Assembly (NCBI RefSeq): GCF_030463565.1
Contig: NC_134643.1
Coordinates: forward strand, 45,980,221-46,044,220
DNA from: Pelecanus crispus
Lineage: Eukaryota; Chordata; Aves; Pelecaniformes; Pelecanidae
Direction of reading: 5' to 3'
DNA length: 64,000 bases
A program made the position numbers and the translations under genes. The notes beneath the pieces were generated by a model. The model saw nothing but the letters and a program-made list of their open reading frames with translations. It ran no database searches and was not told where the DNA came from. Below, piece by piece: positions 46,929 to 61,400 of this stretch. Numbering within the stretch: position 1 is the first letter of the stretch; each line of letters opens with the position of its first letter.

Positions 46929-49900
46929 CTAAAATGTTCATGAAAATAAAATGAAATTAATTATAGAAGCAAAACAAAGTCTTTATATTAACCCAGACAG
47001 GACAGACCCTTTCCCTCATAAGACTATGTTTCACTAATGCTGTATTCATGCAATCACATAGTCAAGTGCCTGCTAAACTTGTGCATGCTCAGGTTTACAG
47101 AGAACATCAATCTGTGTTCCTCATGACACTTTGCAAACTTAACCGTACGTCTTCCAACACGATTCCCTTCCCAACTCTAGCACATCATTTCCCAAAATCA
47201 GGACAGTTAGGTTCTATGTTATCAAAAATTGGTGTCTCCAGGCAACTGATTTGAATGCAAATGATCTGAACTGATTTGAGAGATGTCTTAGCCTCCAACA
47301 ATGGCTTCTTTGTTCTCTGAACTTTTCTATGAACTGAAGATTTCGGAGACTGATGTTAAAAAAAATATGGAAGTTGCTCAGCATACAGATGCTGAAGAAT
47401 GGAAGTGAAAATTTAATTTTGAAGAAAGGTCACAGTACTGGTTTCCATCAACCACAGTCAGGAATGGCGAAAAGGGCTGGAAGTCTGTTAGGTCAGACAT
47501 GGACAATGGGTAAGATTATCCTTTAGAAAGGAATCGTACATTCACATAAAAGGCATACAATCAACATTGTCAAAATGTACAACTTTCTGTCTGTTGTTTT
47601 TTTCTTGGTATATGCTCTTGGCCCGCTTTCTCTGGTCCTTAACTCTCCCCTTTAAACATCATCACTAAGCAGAAAGGGAACGGCTCTCTCACGCTGCCTT
47701 TGTTCTCTAAATTTGTCACACTCTTAGATGAAAAATATTAAAAAATGCCTTGATACTAGCCAGTTATTTTCAAAGCAAACTTAAAAAATAAAAATATTTA
47801 TATATAACATATGGAATTTTTTTTGAAAGACAAAGGTGAATGCATACAAGCAAAACATTTTATTTAATTTTCTTATAAAACCACCAAACCTAAAAAAAAT
47901 GTTCCTATATGTCACTGATTAACTCTGGGCATCTTCTTGACCTACTTCATCAGGAATTTTGTCTTTTCATGTGCTTTATGGCTCAGGCTGCATTCCTCAG
48001 AGAGAACCTTTGCTAGTAAAATATGTTAGATTTTACAGCAATCTCTTTCTTAGGGTCCTTGATGAGTGCAGATTCAATCATAATTTCCAAAATACATTTA
48101 CCTTTCACTGATTTGGCGATACTTTAGCAGGAGTGTCAAAACTTCCCTCCTTGGTAATGTAAATGTTACTTTGGCAGAGAAGGTGTCAGATCCTGTACTT
48201 AATTGACTTATAAACAACGGCTCATCCCACTGATAGGTCAAACTTCCCCATCCCCCTGTCCTGATGACTTGTTATGCAGTATCATAGTGATGCATCTCTC
48301 TCCACTGATCCTGTTATTACAAAACTTACACACTGACAAACATATTGCTACGAGCATATAAACGGAATTAAGATGTGTGCCTCATTGCTGATCTCAGCGG
48401 ACAGACATAGTGGTAATCAAACACTCTTGAGTAGTAAAATGTTTGGGATGACTGATCCGCAAACCTTTTTTTGAGGGATATCATACACAAGGGAAAGGCA
48501 AAAAAGGAAAGGAGATAACAAATGCAAACCACTCTAGAGATCTAAAATATGCGAAACATTTTCAAAGTACAGCAAAAAGATTATTTGTGTTGACTATTGC
48601 CAGCACGTAAATAATTCCAGGACTTAATTCAGAAAAACTTGGGCCAGTGAAGAAAACTGAGAAAAGGGGAGCACGCCAAGAAGTTTCCCACTTTCTCTAT
48701 TTGAAATGAAATCTTGCTTCCATTGGTAAAATTGACATTGACCTCAGTAGAGGCCAGGATTTTGCCCTTAATTTTAAAAATGTGGAAAAAGAAAGCTCTT
48801 TTATAGCCTCTAAAGGATCTCTGGTTTGTTCTATCTTTGTACTGGATGATGCCATCATAAAAATGGGTTGAGTCTACATACTCAGTATTATCCCGCACAG
48901 TTCAACGTTTATTGTATTATGTCATCGGACATATTCTTATATAAGAACAACTACTACATTATATAAGAAGAATACTGTGTAATGGCAGTAATCAATCACT
49001 AAATACCTGTTACTTCAAAACCTATACTGTATGCAACCACTGATAATGCTGTATGTTCTTGATATCTGCAGGTTCCCCTTCATCTTAAAGCATGAGAACA
49101 GATTGTACATATCGGTTTTGCTTGCACAGCTATAAATGCTGTGGCTGGCTATAATGTCTAAAAGCATATATTTGATTATTGAACTATTATGACACTAAAT
49201 TCTTTTGAAAACAGGTTACAATATTTTAGATAAAGGAACAGTTACTAAGAAGTTCTTTAAAATATTTGTTACTAAGGTAGAATATCACAAAGGTGAGCTG
49301 ATAATGATACATTCATGTGATTATTTGCTAGGTTTGATGTCATATAACTCTAAATTGTCTGCATCCTACCAGTATCTAGCTGGCAGGTTTCATAATATCC
49401 AATATCCTCATAACTAATTTGCATACTGGTGAAAGAACAAACTCACTAGCGTGTTATTTAACTAATGTGTTAAAAAAGAATCAACTGATTCAAAAACTGG
49501 TGAAAAATATGATCAATAATGTCATATAATCCTTGGGTTCATTTGTAAATTCTCAATGACAGATTTAAAATGGTGTTCTGCAGTTATCAGTGATCATAAT
49601 ATCTATAGCACAGTTCTTAGGAAAAGAAGTCTTGCACGTCAAATCTCACTCTCTATAAGCAATAGATGCGACCAGTCTTGAATATCTGCTTGAGGCATTC
49701 ATAAATCTAATTCTCCTATTTGACTGTTACATAATGTTTAATGTAATTTGAGTTTAAGAAGGACAAAACATACACCTGCATAACTTTCTTATTATTGTCA
49801 GTTTAACGACCAAACACAGATTAACTGTACCTGTTTCACCAAGACCCTTAAAATCTTGTAGGGTTCAGATCTAATTATTGCTCATTCTAGCAATGCACAA

Positions 49901-50462
49901 AAAGCACACTGAAGTCCATAAATAATTGTTGTTTGCCTGTAGCCACACTAACCCCTTTATCTAGGCTGTTGTCAGCACCACCTTAGCCATGATTTGTGCA
50001 CAACGAATCCATTCTGCTGCCTCTTCTATGTACACAGAACAGATAAACTGAAAATCTCTTTGTTCTCAAACTAAGTAAGGTGGCATTTAAACCCTCCCAG
50101 AGTGGAATATAGCTTCTTGTTCAATCCATTGTACATGACAAGTAATTGAAATGGTTTTATAAAATCTTTCAGTGCCTACTATTATCTGTACATCTGATTA
50201 CATTTTTAACATATAGTGGTTCTCCTGAATCTAACAATGTCATCCTTAAGATGTCCTTATAAGATCTTCCTTATTTGGACAAAACTTCACTCAGTACAGA
50301 AGATGACAAAGGTGCAGGATTTAATTATAAGTATTTGAAAAGCTCTGTTAGGATATTTATTGAAGTCTGTTAAAACAGTGACCTTTGTTGACCATAACAG
50401 ATGAATCATTTCAAAAGACATCATTGTGTAATACCAATAAGTTGAAGAAAGACAATTAACAT

Positions 50463-50580
50463 ATCATAGAATCACAGACTGGTTGAGGTTGGAAGGGGGC
50501 TCTAGAGGTCATCTTGTCCAACCCCCCTGCTCAAGCACGGCCACCTAGAGCTGGCTGCCCAGGACAGTATCTAGATGGTT
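50463..50580 (-). mobile_element. CR1 3' fragment in LIN7A intron (minus strand)
   Basis: About 118 bases of a CR1 3' end in reverse orientation: ATCATAGAATCACAGACTGG, then TTGAGGTTGGAAGGGGGC and GTCCAACCCCCCTGCTCAAG. It is a different CR1 subfamily from the other copies in the window and is heavily 5'-truncated. It lies in the same orientation as LIN7A transcription. Confidence 0.92.
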
Positions 50581-52021
50581 ACTATATGTTACTAATTTGA
50601 AAAAGAGCTGCATATCTATTTTTTTATATACAGATATTTCTTTTTTGAGTGTCTAAAAGACTACATGGGTGTTTCGTAATATTATTTGCTGACAGACTCC
50701 ATACACAGTCTGATGGTCTAGTGCCTAGGGAAAAGAGTTTCCACAATTCATTAATAAATTACAGGTGAAACGTCAATGTTTCAAGACGCAAAGCTGCAGC
50801 TGTAAGGTAAATGGTAATGTTTCAGATAATTTTCCCCACACAGCGATTTCTAGCAAGATTGTCAGTGTCTGTATGCTGAACATTCATTGGGTAAAAGCAT
50901 GCTGCAGACAGGGGTTTGTTCACAGAGCTCTCATTTGTGCTGTGGAGCTAGACGTACTTGGCTTTGTTTTCTCTTTCCTATGGTGCAGAGAATACAACAC
51001 TCCCATCAAGAAATACTCCTGAAAAAACAAATATAGATCTCAGACCTTTTCAGCTTCTGCAGGTAGTCTCCTCAGACACCATAATCTGAAGTTGTTCTCC
51101 CACAGTACTCAAAAAATACAGAAGAGGGAGGGAGGAAAATTACAACTAGAAAATCTGAACTTGGAAGTGAATCCTCCTTGCACTGTGGCAGCTCTTGCTG
51201 GCACAGAGAAATGTGCATTTTATTACTTCTCTCAGCAGGAGCTGTAGTGAGTCAGATGCAGCAGGTATTATTGGTACGATGATGGTCCTCATCCCCACGC
51301 ATTCAGCTGGGAGGCAAAGCAGCTGGTTTAGCATTACTGAAGCACGGGAAGGGGGACTACCTTACAGGTACTTCAGGAGCTAGCTTCTTAACAAAAATTA
51401 CTCCATATGGACTCATAACAAAGCAGCATGTACTGGGCTGGCCTATTTAAGTCAATGCAAAGCTTTAGGAGGAGGTCCAGGAATAACAGTGCACTTAGCA
51501 GCCTGTTTTATAAAGGTGGTTAGAAGCAGCATTCTGTTTACGACCTGAATGATGCAGCATCTTTTCTGCTGAATTCTCAAAGTTACAATTTTATTAAACA
51601 GATTTTGTTCCATTAACTTCTGTAAGAGGTACTCAATGCTTCATCCCCTGATGAAACATTATGTAATTCTAAGTGCAGCTGTACCTACAATAATGATGCT
51701 CAATCGACTTCAGGACAACTTGGTCTGAACATCAGAAGGAATGAGGCAGAAATCATTTTACAGCAATGAACAAGTGTTCAAAAAAACCCACAGACAAAAC
51801 CCAAGACAGACCACACTGCAATTCAGACCTGTGAAGTAGCAGGCCCAGATAAACTTTTCTGAGATTTTTAAGTGAGGAAGCAACCTTTTTGAAAAAGTGG
51901 GGTTTCTTAACACATGAGAGAACGTATGTAAGAAGTAGTAATCAGCTGTGTTTTCACAGTGCCTGCAGTATGATAATACATAAAGAGACATAAAACTCTT
52001 CCTTCAAGAAGTCACAACCTA

Positions 52022-52436
52022 AGTCTTATGAGGAGTAGCTGAGGGAACTGGGATTATTTAGCCTGAAGAAAAGGAGGCTGAGGGGAGACCTTATCGCTCT
52101 CTACAACTACCTGAAAGGAGGTTGTAGCCAGGTGGGTGTCGGTCTCTTCTCCCAGGTAACAAGCGCTAGGACAAGAGGAAATGGCCTCAAGTTGTGCCAG
52201 GGGAGGTTTAGATTGGGTATTAGGAAAAATTTCTTCACCGAAAGGGTTGTCAAGCATTGGAACAGGCTGCCCAGGGAAGCAGTTGAGTCCCCATCCCTGG
52301 AGGTATTTAAAAGGCGTGTAGATGTGGCACTTAGGGATGTGGTTTAGTGGTGGACTTGGCAGTGTTAGGTTAACGGTTGGACTCGATGATCTTAAGGGTC
52401 TTTTCCAACCTAAACGATTCTGATTCTATGATTCTA
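52022..52436 (+). mobile_element. CR1 3' fragment in LIN7A intron (plus strand)
   Basis: A 415-base CR1 copy in forward orientation, antisense to LIN7A. It starts within ORF2 (TATGAGGAGTAGCTGAGGGA, with [20 protein letters not shown]-type coding), keeps an open frame at 52132-52347 to the natural C-terminus ([20 protein letters not shown]), and ends ACGATTCTGATTCTATGATTCTA at 52436, the CR1 terminal repeat with one unit altered. It is close in sequence to the copy at 25381-27212. Confidence 0.94.
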
Positions 52437-55400
52437 AGTAAGTGCCATAGGTAAGCAGGTTAAAGGGTGGAATGAAGAAGCAACCTGCAAAGAGATTGAT
52501 AAACTATATTTAACACATATATTGGCATCATCTGGGTTTAGTTTTAGTTCGTCTGCCATATTTTTTATTGCTTCAATGTAGAAGAGAATTACATATCTAT
52601 TTTTGGAAGAAGTCTTTCAAGGATGGGAAGACAGGAGCCTGACAGACAGTACAGAGGGGAGAGTTAGCATGAGAATAACCAGTACAAGGAAGACATAATT
52701 GGTTTCATTGCATTTATGTAGTCATGTCAATAGAACAGTATACATGTGTGCATCCTTGCAGAACTGAGGTTAAGCTATAAAAGAGAAATTATTTACTTAT
52801 ACCTCTGTATGATGCTTCTGCCATCAGCTATGCTGAATCCCTGTCTTCCTAATTGCCTTTGTATGTTGGAAAGAATGAAGTAAATATTTCTCCCTTCTAA
52901 GATGTCAAGTGGAAAGGAGTATCTCGATCAGTCTTTTACCATGCTGAGAAGAGCTCATGTCTGTGTTTTTTCAGCATAGCTGCTGGTGTCTCTCCTCCCC
53001 TCTTCCCAAAATCTGCAGCTGATTCTCAGACCTTCAGCCTCCTTCTGACCTAGGAGGTGAGACTCACACATCATCTCATTTGGTGTGCCTGGACCAGTCC
53101 TTGGGGCAGGAGGACGCCTGCTCTTGTGACAGGGAGAAGTTACAGTGCAAAGGTGCACTGGAGAGCTGCTGACCTCCACTGCGGTGGCTGTGAATGCCTT
53201 GTTTCTGAGGGCAAACTTCCACCTCAGCACAAACCAGTTGTGTCTTTTTTCCCCGCTCTACTTTGTTTTCATCATTTTTACCTCCTCACATTCTATTTGG
53301 CATTTTTTCCTTCCCCACAACCTCTTGCCTGTATTTTCCATTCTTAGTCTAATACATTTATGTCTGTGGAGGGGATTACATTGGTTCATATGCCTGGACA
53401 GACTCCCCCAGAGCTGTGTTTCAGCACTCAATTCAGATCATACTTCTACCACATGAGCGGGTAAGGAAGTTTTAAATGCTACAAAGATCAGGAGGGACTC
53501 TGGTCACCCTTAACCTCTTGTACACCATAAACCATGGAGTCTCAGCTGGTAATTTCTGCCAATCATAATTTTTGCTTGAACTACAGAGTCTTGAGAAAGG
53601 TCGGTGAATTTCAACCCTCCAGCTTGTTCAGGAAATTGGTCAACTGGTTAACAGCATTTCCATTAAAAATGGATTATTTCTAAGCTAAATTTGTCCAATT
53701 TCAAGTTATAAATGTTGGATTTAATTGGGTGGTCTTTTTCATCTCTTTTGGTAACCTTTCCTTCTTCTCCACTGGAATTATTTGCAGGTCTGTCTCATTT
53801 TGGATATCTTTATGATAGGATTGTCGAGATTTCAAACAGTATTTGCTTTTCTACAAAATAACCCACAAACCGATCTAATTGTCCATTTAAGATGACACTT
53901 GAACAGATGAGGACATAAAAAAAAGAACAAGTCAAACACAACCAAAAGCGTATGTAAGCAGTGTGGAGGTATGCAGCTTACCAGACCACCCTTCCTCTTT
54001 CATAATGACTTTTTACCTCTGTAACCTTACTCAAGCTCAAAACCAATGTAGTTGGAGTGCTTCCATTCAGCCATAAATCTGCGGCAACCTAATGAAAATG
54101 GAAAATCTCTAGTGATAGTGTGTTTAGTTTTGTATCTCTTGAATATCAAGTGGAATTTCTGGGTTTGTGCCTGTGTTCTGCTTTTTAAAATTATCTCATG
54201 TGATAAGCATGCTCAGGAAAGCATGGCTACATCATAAAAGCATGTTTTCTCCACCAGAGCTATAGTCCCTAGCTAAGATACTGTACTAAACATGGTCACA
54301 TGCCATAGTCTAGAAGACAGTAGTTCCATGGGGAAGTTGAAAGCAGGCTGATTTTCTTTTCTATCTATCAAGTTGACTCAAAAAAAATGTTAACACTGTT
54401 TTTTCATTGTCTTAATAGCTACTTTTATCTTTGGTAGTTAATTACAAAATAACGGGGAAGGGACTATTCTGGATGACTGAAGAGAAAGAGAATTTGAGAA
54501 GAGTTTCTAAATCGCAGTCCTTGTGAGGGACATTGACAATCTCAGAAAACCACTGGCTGTGGAAGAACACTGTGGATGCTATGTATACGCACCACAACTT
54601 CAAGGTTACAATACACTTAGATTCTTCTTAAACAAGATTGTTGGAGCAAATGAATCACCAAGGCCCATTTTGTTAGAGGCCTATGCCACATGTTTGATTA
54701 ATCCTGACAGAAGCAGAATTAGGCAATCTCACACCCATGTTCACAGTGTATACCGTACATCATCTTCACTCTGTCTCTGAGAGCTAGCTGACAAAAGGTC
54801 TTCTTTTGTGAGCATCAAAAGGATGAGTCGATGGATGCCAGTGAGTACAGTGAGGTTGAAACGGTTGAAAAGTACCTTCGAGAGGAAAGCATGTGATCTA
54901 TTATAGGGCTTACTGTAAGTACTAAAAAGTCTGTATTATGTAAGTTATTTCCTGCAGCTACTGAATTTGGACAACTTGTAGAAAAAGCTGCTTTGTGACA
55001 ACTAGTCTGTATTAATGAGCTATTTCTATCTGACAGAATGTGGTCATTCAAGGTTGCTGGCATTCTGAATATTTTTACATGATAAACTTTTGTTAGCCTC
55101 TGAGCAGTTACATGTTTGCATCGGGAAAACTGTTGGTATGTATTTTCAAAACCAAATATCTGTATCATTTTCACAATTGTCATAACAAACCCCTTCCATG
55201 AAGTAACACTGCATGGATGTTGCCACATGCAGTAGGGATGCTAACCCATTAAAAAGCTCAAACCTGTAAATGAAACTTGGACTTGTTTAACAACCTGAGG
55301 AGATGAGACAGTTTTAATTTCAGAACATGTGGAAGAAGTATTATGAATGTTGGCTTTTACATTTTCATAGAGGATATTTTATTTAGAAGTTTCCTTCTTT

Positions 55401-58400
55401 GGGGGGCGGGGGTTATGGAGGAAACTAGGTCAGTTTTACCAAAGTGACGATCCGAATCTTGATGCATTATTAAGCTGTCTTTAGGCAGTAGGAAAAAACC
55501 AGCACAGGCCTGAAACATTGTTAAAAATAAATGAAGTATAATCACTGTAAGGGTATAATATTTTAATTTTGTGTGGAATACTTCATGGAGGCTCCAGTTA
55601 AAATGCCAAAATATTACTTGCTCCAGCATTTTTTGTGTGGAAAAGGGTGGTGCTCACTCTGCTCTGACAGTATCTGTATTGCTATCTGAAAGCTGAACCA
55701 AGTTTTGGTCCCAGAGTTCTTGCCATATGAGGCTGTGCCTGTCCAAGAAACAACCCAACAGGGGTTACAGGCTGGGTCCAGAATCTCTTTCCCCCCTTCT
55801 GCGCGAGCAGAAGAACATAGCAGATGTACCAGGAAACGCATGCTGTCACATCCTCTGGACATATTGGATGAGTCAGTTGGAGCACTCCTGGTGTTGCTGT
55901 TAGGACACACAAGACCTCTGTGTGCCCCCTCTTCTTCCCTCCAATGTTGATTCTGTCTGGAAACATCACTCTGACACTGTAAAGTCAATAGAAAGTTGCT
56001 TGGCACCCTCTTAAGAATAATGAAAAATAGGCTTCTATTTGGAAATAAAAATTACTTATACTAGGAACAATAAAAATATGATTGGGTCATTTAGTTTATT
56101 TCATGTTCCTTACACACTATTCTATACTCTGCTCTAAGTCAATGGCAACTACGATTTGGCATCTTTGAAGACAATGTTACAGGTGTCTCAGAAACTGTAT
56201 GCTTTGCACTCACTGAACTTTAGCAAAATACTGCCCTGAAAGTCTTTTGCTGCTTCTACTGCAATGTACTGGGATCAAAAGAAATAGCAACATATGCGAT
56301 TAGCTAATTCCCTTAAGACCACTTGGAATTCATAACTCATAATTTAAAACTCTCTCTCTTAGACTTCACTGCTGGTTACTTTTCAGTTCAAGAATATATC
56401 AAGCATTAATAAACACTAATTTACTCCATTTTATCAGTAAGTCTGTATATGCTGTTGGGGCTGCCGTATGCAAGAGCCATATTCCAAACGTTAGCAGAGT
56501 GGGCAAAACCTTGCCAAAATCAGCACCTAGATGAAACATGACATAACCTGAGCCCGTCATGCAAGTTTATCTCAAGTGTTCCTATTGAGCTGCGAAGGCA
56601 GGGAGGAGGAAGGAAACTGCTGATGTTTCTTGTTTTAAATACCAACAAAAAATGTAGCTAAAATGGAGTTTTAAAACAGTTTTACAATTGCTTTTCTTTT
56701 CTGAAGGCACAATTAAAAAATGGAGATTGAGCAGCATTTCTCAGGAGTCTCATCAGTGACTTCAGCTGAGCAGAAGCAGGGGGATACTGAGGCTCCATCA
56801 AGGCAGAAACAGAGGTGCAGTGGCCTCCAACAACTTGTCAGCATAAATATTCCTTGGTAGTTCACCTTGCTGCTGATTTCTCTCAAGAGGAAGAAGTAGG
56901 CTTGAGATGAACTGCAGCAGAGGCTATTCTGTTTATCCTTAAGGGGTTTATGTAATCAAATATGATACTGCAACAATAAACTAAAATGATAATGCCAGGA
57001 AAACAAAAAAAGATGCTGAGGTGCATCGCCCATGTTCCAGTGGCGTCACCTTCTGCAGTGCATGCAACTGCAGCTGTGTGCAGAACTAAGAACATCACCT
57101 GAGCACCACTCACCAGAGAGTTTTAGGAAATATGGCACAGCAATGCAGATAAACTGTGATGTGAACAAGATATGTCATTGCTTTGATTCTATACATTGCA
57201 GGACTCTTGCAGCACTAAAATATTTATCTTTTGTGAAAGGCACAACTACGCAAGCAGAGCACAAATGTGAGTAGATATATAGCCATCAGCTGACTCTGAA
57301 AATTGATCTTTAATCAAAACCAATGGGAGAAAGCACTGATTAAAGACCAGTGATATGGTCTGGCCCCAGATTCTGGGGTACTACATCTGTGAAATCAATG
57401 TATTTAGCTCTAGGCAGCTAAAAAAATGTGACAACAGCAGCTGTTTTAAATCTCCTGCAGCGAAGTCATGGAAGTCATAGGGACTTAGTAATTGCACAGA
57501 GGCTTAATAATGCCATCTCCCAGATAATGCTTGGGCAGCTTGGTAAATTCATATAATTGCCATTAATGAAGGCCATCTGCTGAGTGACAAGGTAATCATT
57601 CCAAAAGTTCTCATTCATGCCATCCAGGGCTTGCAAGCAACAAAGTGATGCTTCCAACCATAAAGCAGTAAACAAAACTTCATTATTTTTCAAAATTTGC
57701 TTAATTTCTTGTTACATTCACTCAAAACCAGCACATATTTGAACACAGTAGGGTAATTTAAAAAAAAAAAAATCTGTGTTTACTGCTAACTTAAGCTTTT
57801 TGCTGAACTTTCTAAATGTCTAATACAGCATGGTGGCAAGACAAAAAGCAGGCAGCCCATCTTTTGAAATTTGATTTTTTTCTGCCCTAATTTACATACA
57901 TTACAAATTGTTCTCTCAACTCATCATTATGGATATAGTACTTGTAAGCAGGAGAGGGAAAGCAAAACTCTGTAAAACATGAAAACATTACTACTTTGCC
58001 ATACTGTCATCTTTGAATGAAGCTAAGTAAAGGCCTTTCCAAACAGTGATGGAGGTACTGATTTAGTGGAAATTTTTACCATTATTTTATTTGGCATTTC
58101 ATTGCTGGGACACTGGTAATGGAAAGGGGACGGAAAGGTACAGCAGAAGATTCTTGCAAATGCTGCAAAGCCCCACAATTCAGGTAAGCTGTACTGGTTC
58201 AACTGACATATAATCCACCCCAATATCTAAAAAAGATAAAATGCTGAAACTTTACAAATAGCACCCAGGAATGCAAATTTTAATGAAAGGTACAAATCAA
58301 TCCATGCATAAGCAAGTGAAAATCTGAATGAATTTGGTCCAGTTGCACAATTCCGTATTTACTGCTGCATAAGTGCTACTGCTAAATTAATGGTGCCGTA

Positions 58401-61400
58401 ATTCTGAATAAGCTGTCTGGAATACCAGAACAAGGTATAACAAGGTATCAGATTAGCCTAAAGAGAACTTTGCTTCCCAGCCAATCTAATGGAGCATCAT
58501 GCTAATATAACCATACTGCTTTTATGACCTGAGTTGCAAATCTGAGTTGATAAATCTCACTCACTTTACTCTTATGAGTTGTCCTATTGCCCTTTCGTTT
58601 ACTAATTGCCTTATTAGTAAGTCTAACATACCACTTTTGCTTAATCCTGACCCAACACCTCTGTTCGCATGGCTAAATGTGACAGTAGGAGGCTTTAGCT
58701 GTCAGGCTTCCTACTGAGCCTTAATCACACTTCTGTGCTGTGAATTATGGCAGTAAGTCTTCTCGATACGTATGTATTTTTTTTTTTTCCTGAAGTTGCA
58801 TCTTATAATTTAAAAACTTCAAAAGCTGGGCTTGCCCTGTGGAGATGAGAGACTGACTGGAATTGTATTTGTCCCCGTTACAAATATTCAGCTCCCAGTA
58901 AAAAGAAAGAGTAACACAAGGCAGGATTTGAACTCTGGGGCTGCCCTTGGTGCCAAGCAAGAGAGTTGGGCCTAGTGAACCCCTATTTTTACAGGGAATG
59001 GGATTCATCAGGCAGAAAACAATGGAACTCTGCTAGGTCTGGCAGAGGCTAGGTCTGGGAGGTGGAGGAACAGCATTATATTGCAAACTGAACAAATATT
59101 GAGATTCTTGAAACACAATGAAACCAGGACTTTAAATGACTCCTACATTAAAACCCTAACTGAAAAATTTTAATAAAAGAATTAATCAGGAATTTTGCCT
59201 GAGTCCAGCTAATACCCAGATTGTTATATTTAGCGCAGCTCCTTAAAACGGAGTGCACCACCGCACTGGGATATCTGAAGTGAACAGCTAAGGGTCCCAG
59301 CCAGCCTCCTGCCATCACACACTGCATCACAGTAAAGTAATGAGTACAGTATCACCATACTCAGCTTTCAACACCCAGCAGCCTTCTTCTGGTTCCCTAA
59401 TATTTGCAAAGACATGTATCAGGGTTAATAACAAAAAGCACAGGTAGGCAGCTCGAGGAAATGACCAGATAATAACACATTGCATATCAGCAGCACTGGG
59501 ATTCCAGGCGTTCAGATTATGAAGGCACGAAAATGAAAACTATTAATGAAAGGAAATCATTCCAATATACCAACTAGGCTTGTTGAACTATTCTACCTAT
59601 CACATAGTGAAACTATGTTTTTAATATTCTAGAACATAATCAAACATATCTCTGAAGTAACTGGGAGCCATCCAGACCTCATCATCACTGCCATTTTTTT
59701 GCCTGTAAGTCACTAGTGGTCTTTAAATGTCCAGGATGCTCTGTCCACAAGATAATTTTATAGTAAATTTAAAAGTTTTAAACTCCTGAAGTAGAAACTG
59801 AACTCTTTTCAAAGACAACATGCTGTTACACTTCATACAAAACGCACAAAGTGGAGTATTTTGTGTTGACTGCTCCTCCTTTTAAGAAACAATTGCCAGT
59901 GACCCAGTCCTGCAAAAGTGCTCTTCTGCAATGACCTGATACTTTGGTGGGAGTCATAAGATAACAGAATGACATAATGGTTATTTTTGTGTGTCTGGTT
60001 GCCACACCACATTTTTATAAAGACCTTCTGATGTGATGACTCTTGGTATTGACAAATGTTTCACCATAGGCATTTACCAGTCAGATTTTCTTTTAAATAA
60101 TATCCATACAGAAAAACATTAGATTTAATCTTGAAGTGGAAAATGGAATAGCGAAGGAAGGCTGGGAGGAAAGCCAGACACACCTGAATTTTACTTATTT
60201 AACATACAGAAATAGAAACTTGAGAATCAACCTGAAACAAAACTTCCGCTCATCAGGAGATGCATGGGTTTATCAAGCTGTACCATTACTCTCCTGGCGT
60301 TTCAGTACTGATTACCAGATGTTAACAGTAAATGAAATTCCCATAATCTGCTAAGGTATGCCACATTTTCTTGTTGATGATTTAGTGTGTTTTGCTTAAC
60401 TGTTTATTCTATCTTCTGTGCCTACAGCTCTTTAAAGGTCTCTTGTCAGATCAGAAGTTCACCTTATCTTACAGTTCTCATGACTTCCTTTTTACCAACT
60501 TAAAACAATTAAAGTCACTTTATCAATTCAGGTTGCCTAGTTTCATGTTCCATGTGAATATGCATTCTCAGTAGCTCAATTATGCAGCCACTTTCGTAGC
60601 CTTGCCCCTCATCTATTCCAGTAACCTCCTGGGAATCAGAAGACTATAACATAACAACAGCTTTGAATAAACAGCAAAAAAACATGGAAGGGTAAAGGAC
60701 TTAATGGTATAATGGACAAGATTCATGCATCTTTTGCCAGGTGACAAGGCTATAGAAGGCTAATTAATCTTCATGTAGCTAGGGAGCTTTTGAAACAAGT
60801 AATTTTAAAACACAATTGAATTTTTTCTCAAAACTCAATTTTAATGTGACCAGACTTTGGTTAACTTGTTTTCTGGTATAGGGGTCTTCAGGGGAAGAGG
60901 AAATACTGAGGCCATTACATACTTCAAGTTTTTCTACTATTTTCAGAGCTAATACATGTTCTTGCCAGACAGAATACTTCTGTTGGTGGTACTTATATTT
61001 AGCTAAGTGAGAACCATTAATCACCATTTCCTGACATAGCATCCTAGAAAAATGCTGGAGTACTTCTATTTAAATTTCATTCACTCAGTCACTTTAAAAA
61101 GATTTTATTTCCATGGGATATTAATGTGGGGATTTTAACTGGCGGGTTGATTTACTAAATAAGTTCCCATAAATACAATTCATTACAGCTACTTAATAGA
61201 TTCCTACACATTAGATTGGAATGTATGTCAGCTAATAAAATACCTCTTATTTTTAAAGGCTAATTGATCATAAAAGTGACCTCCTGCTCCTGTAGTTAAA
61301 GAATTTCTACTTGTAGGAGGGACAAGTCACGTTCAATCAATACTGTGTGGATTATATTTTATCTTTGATCCTTTCAACTGCACTCAGCCCAATACTCTGG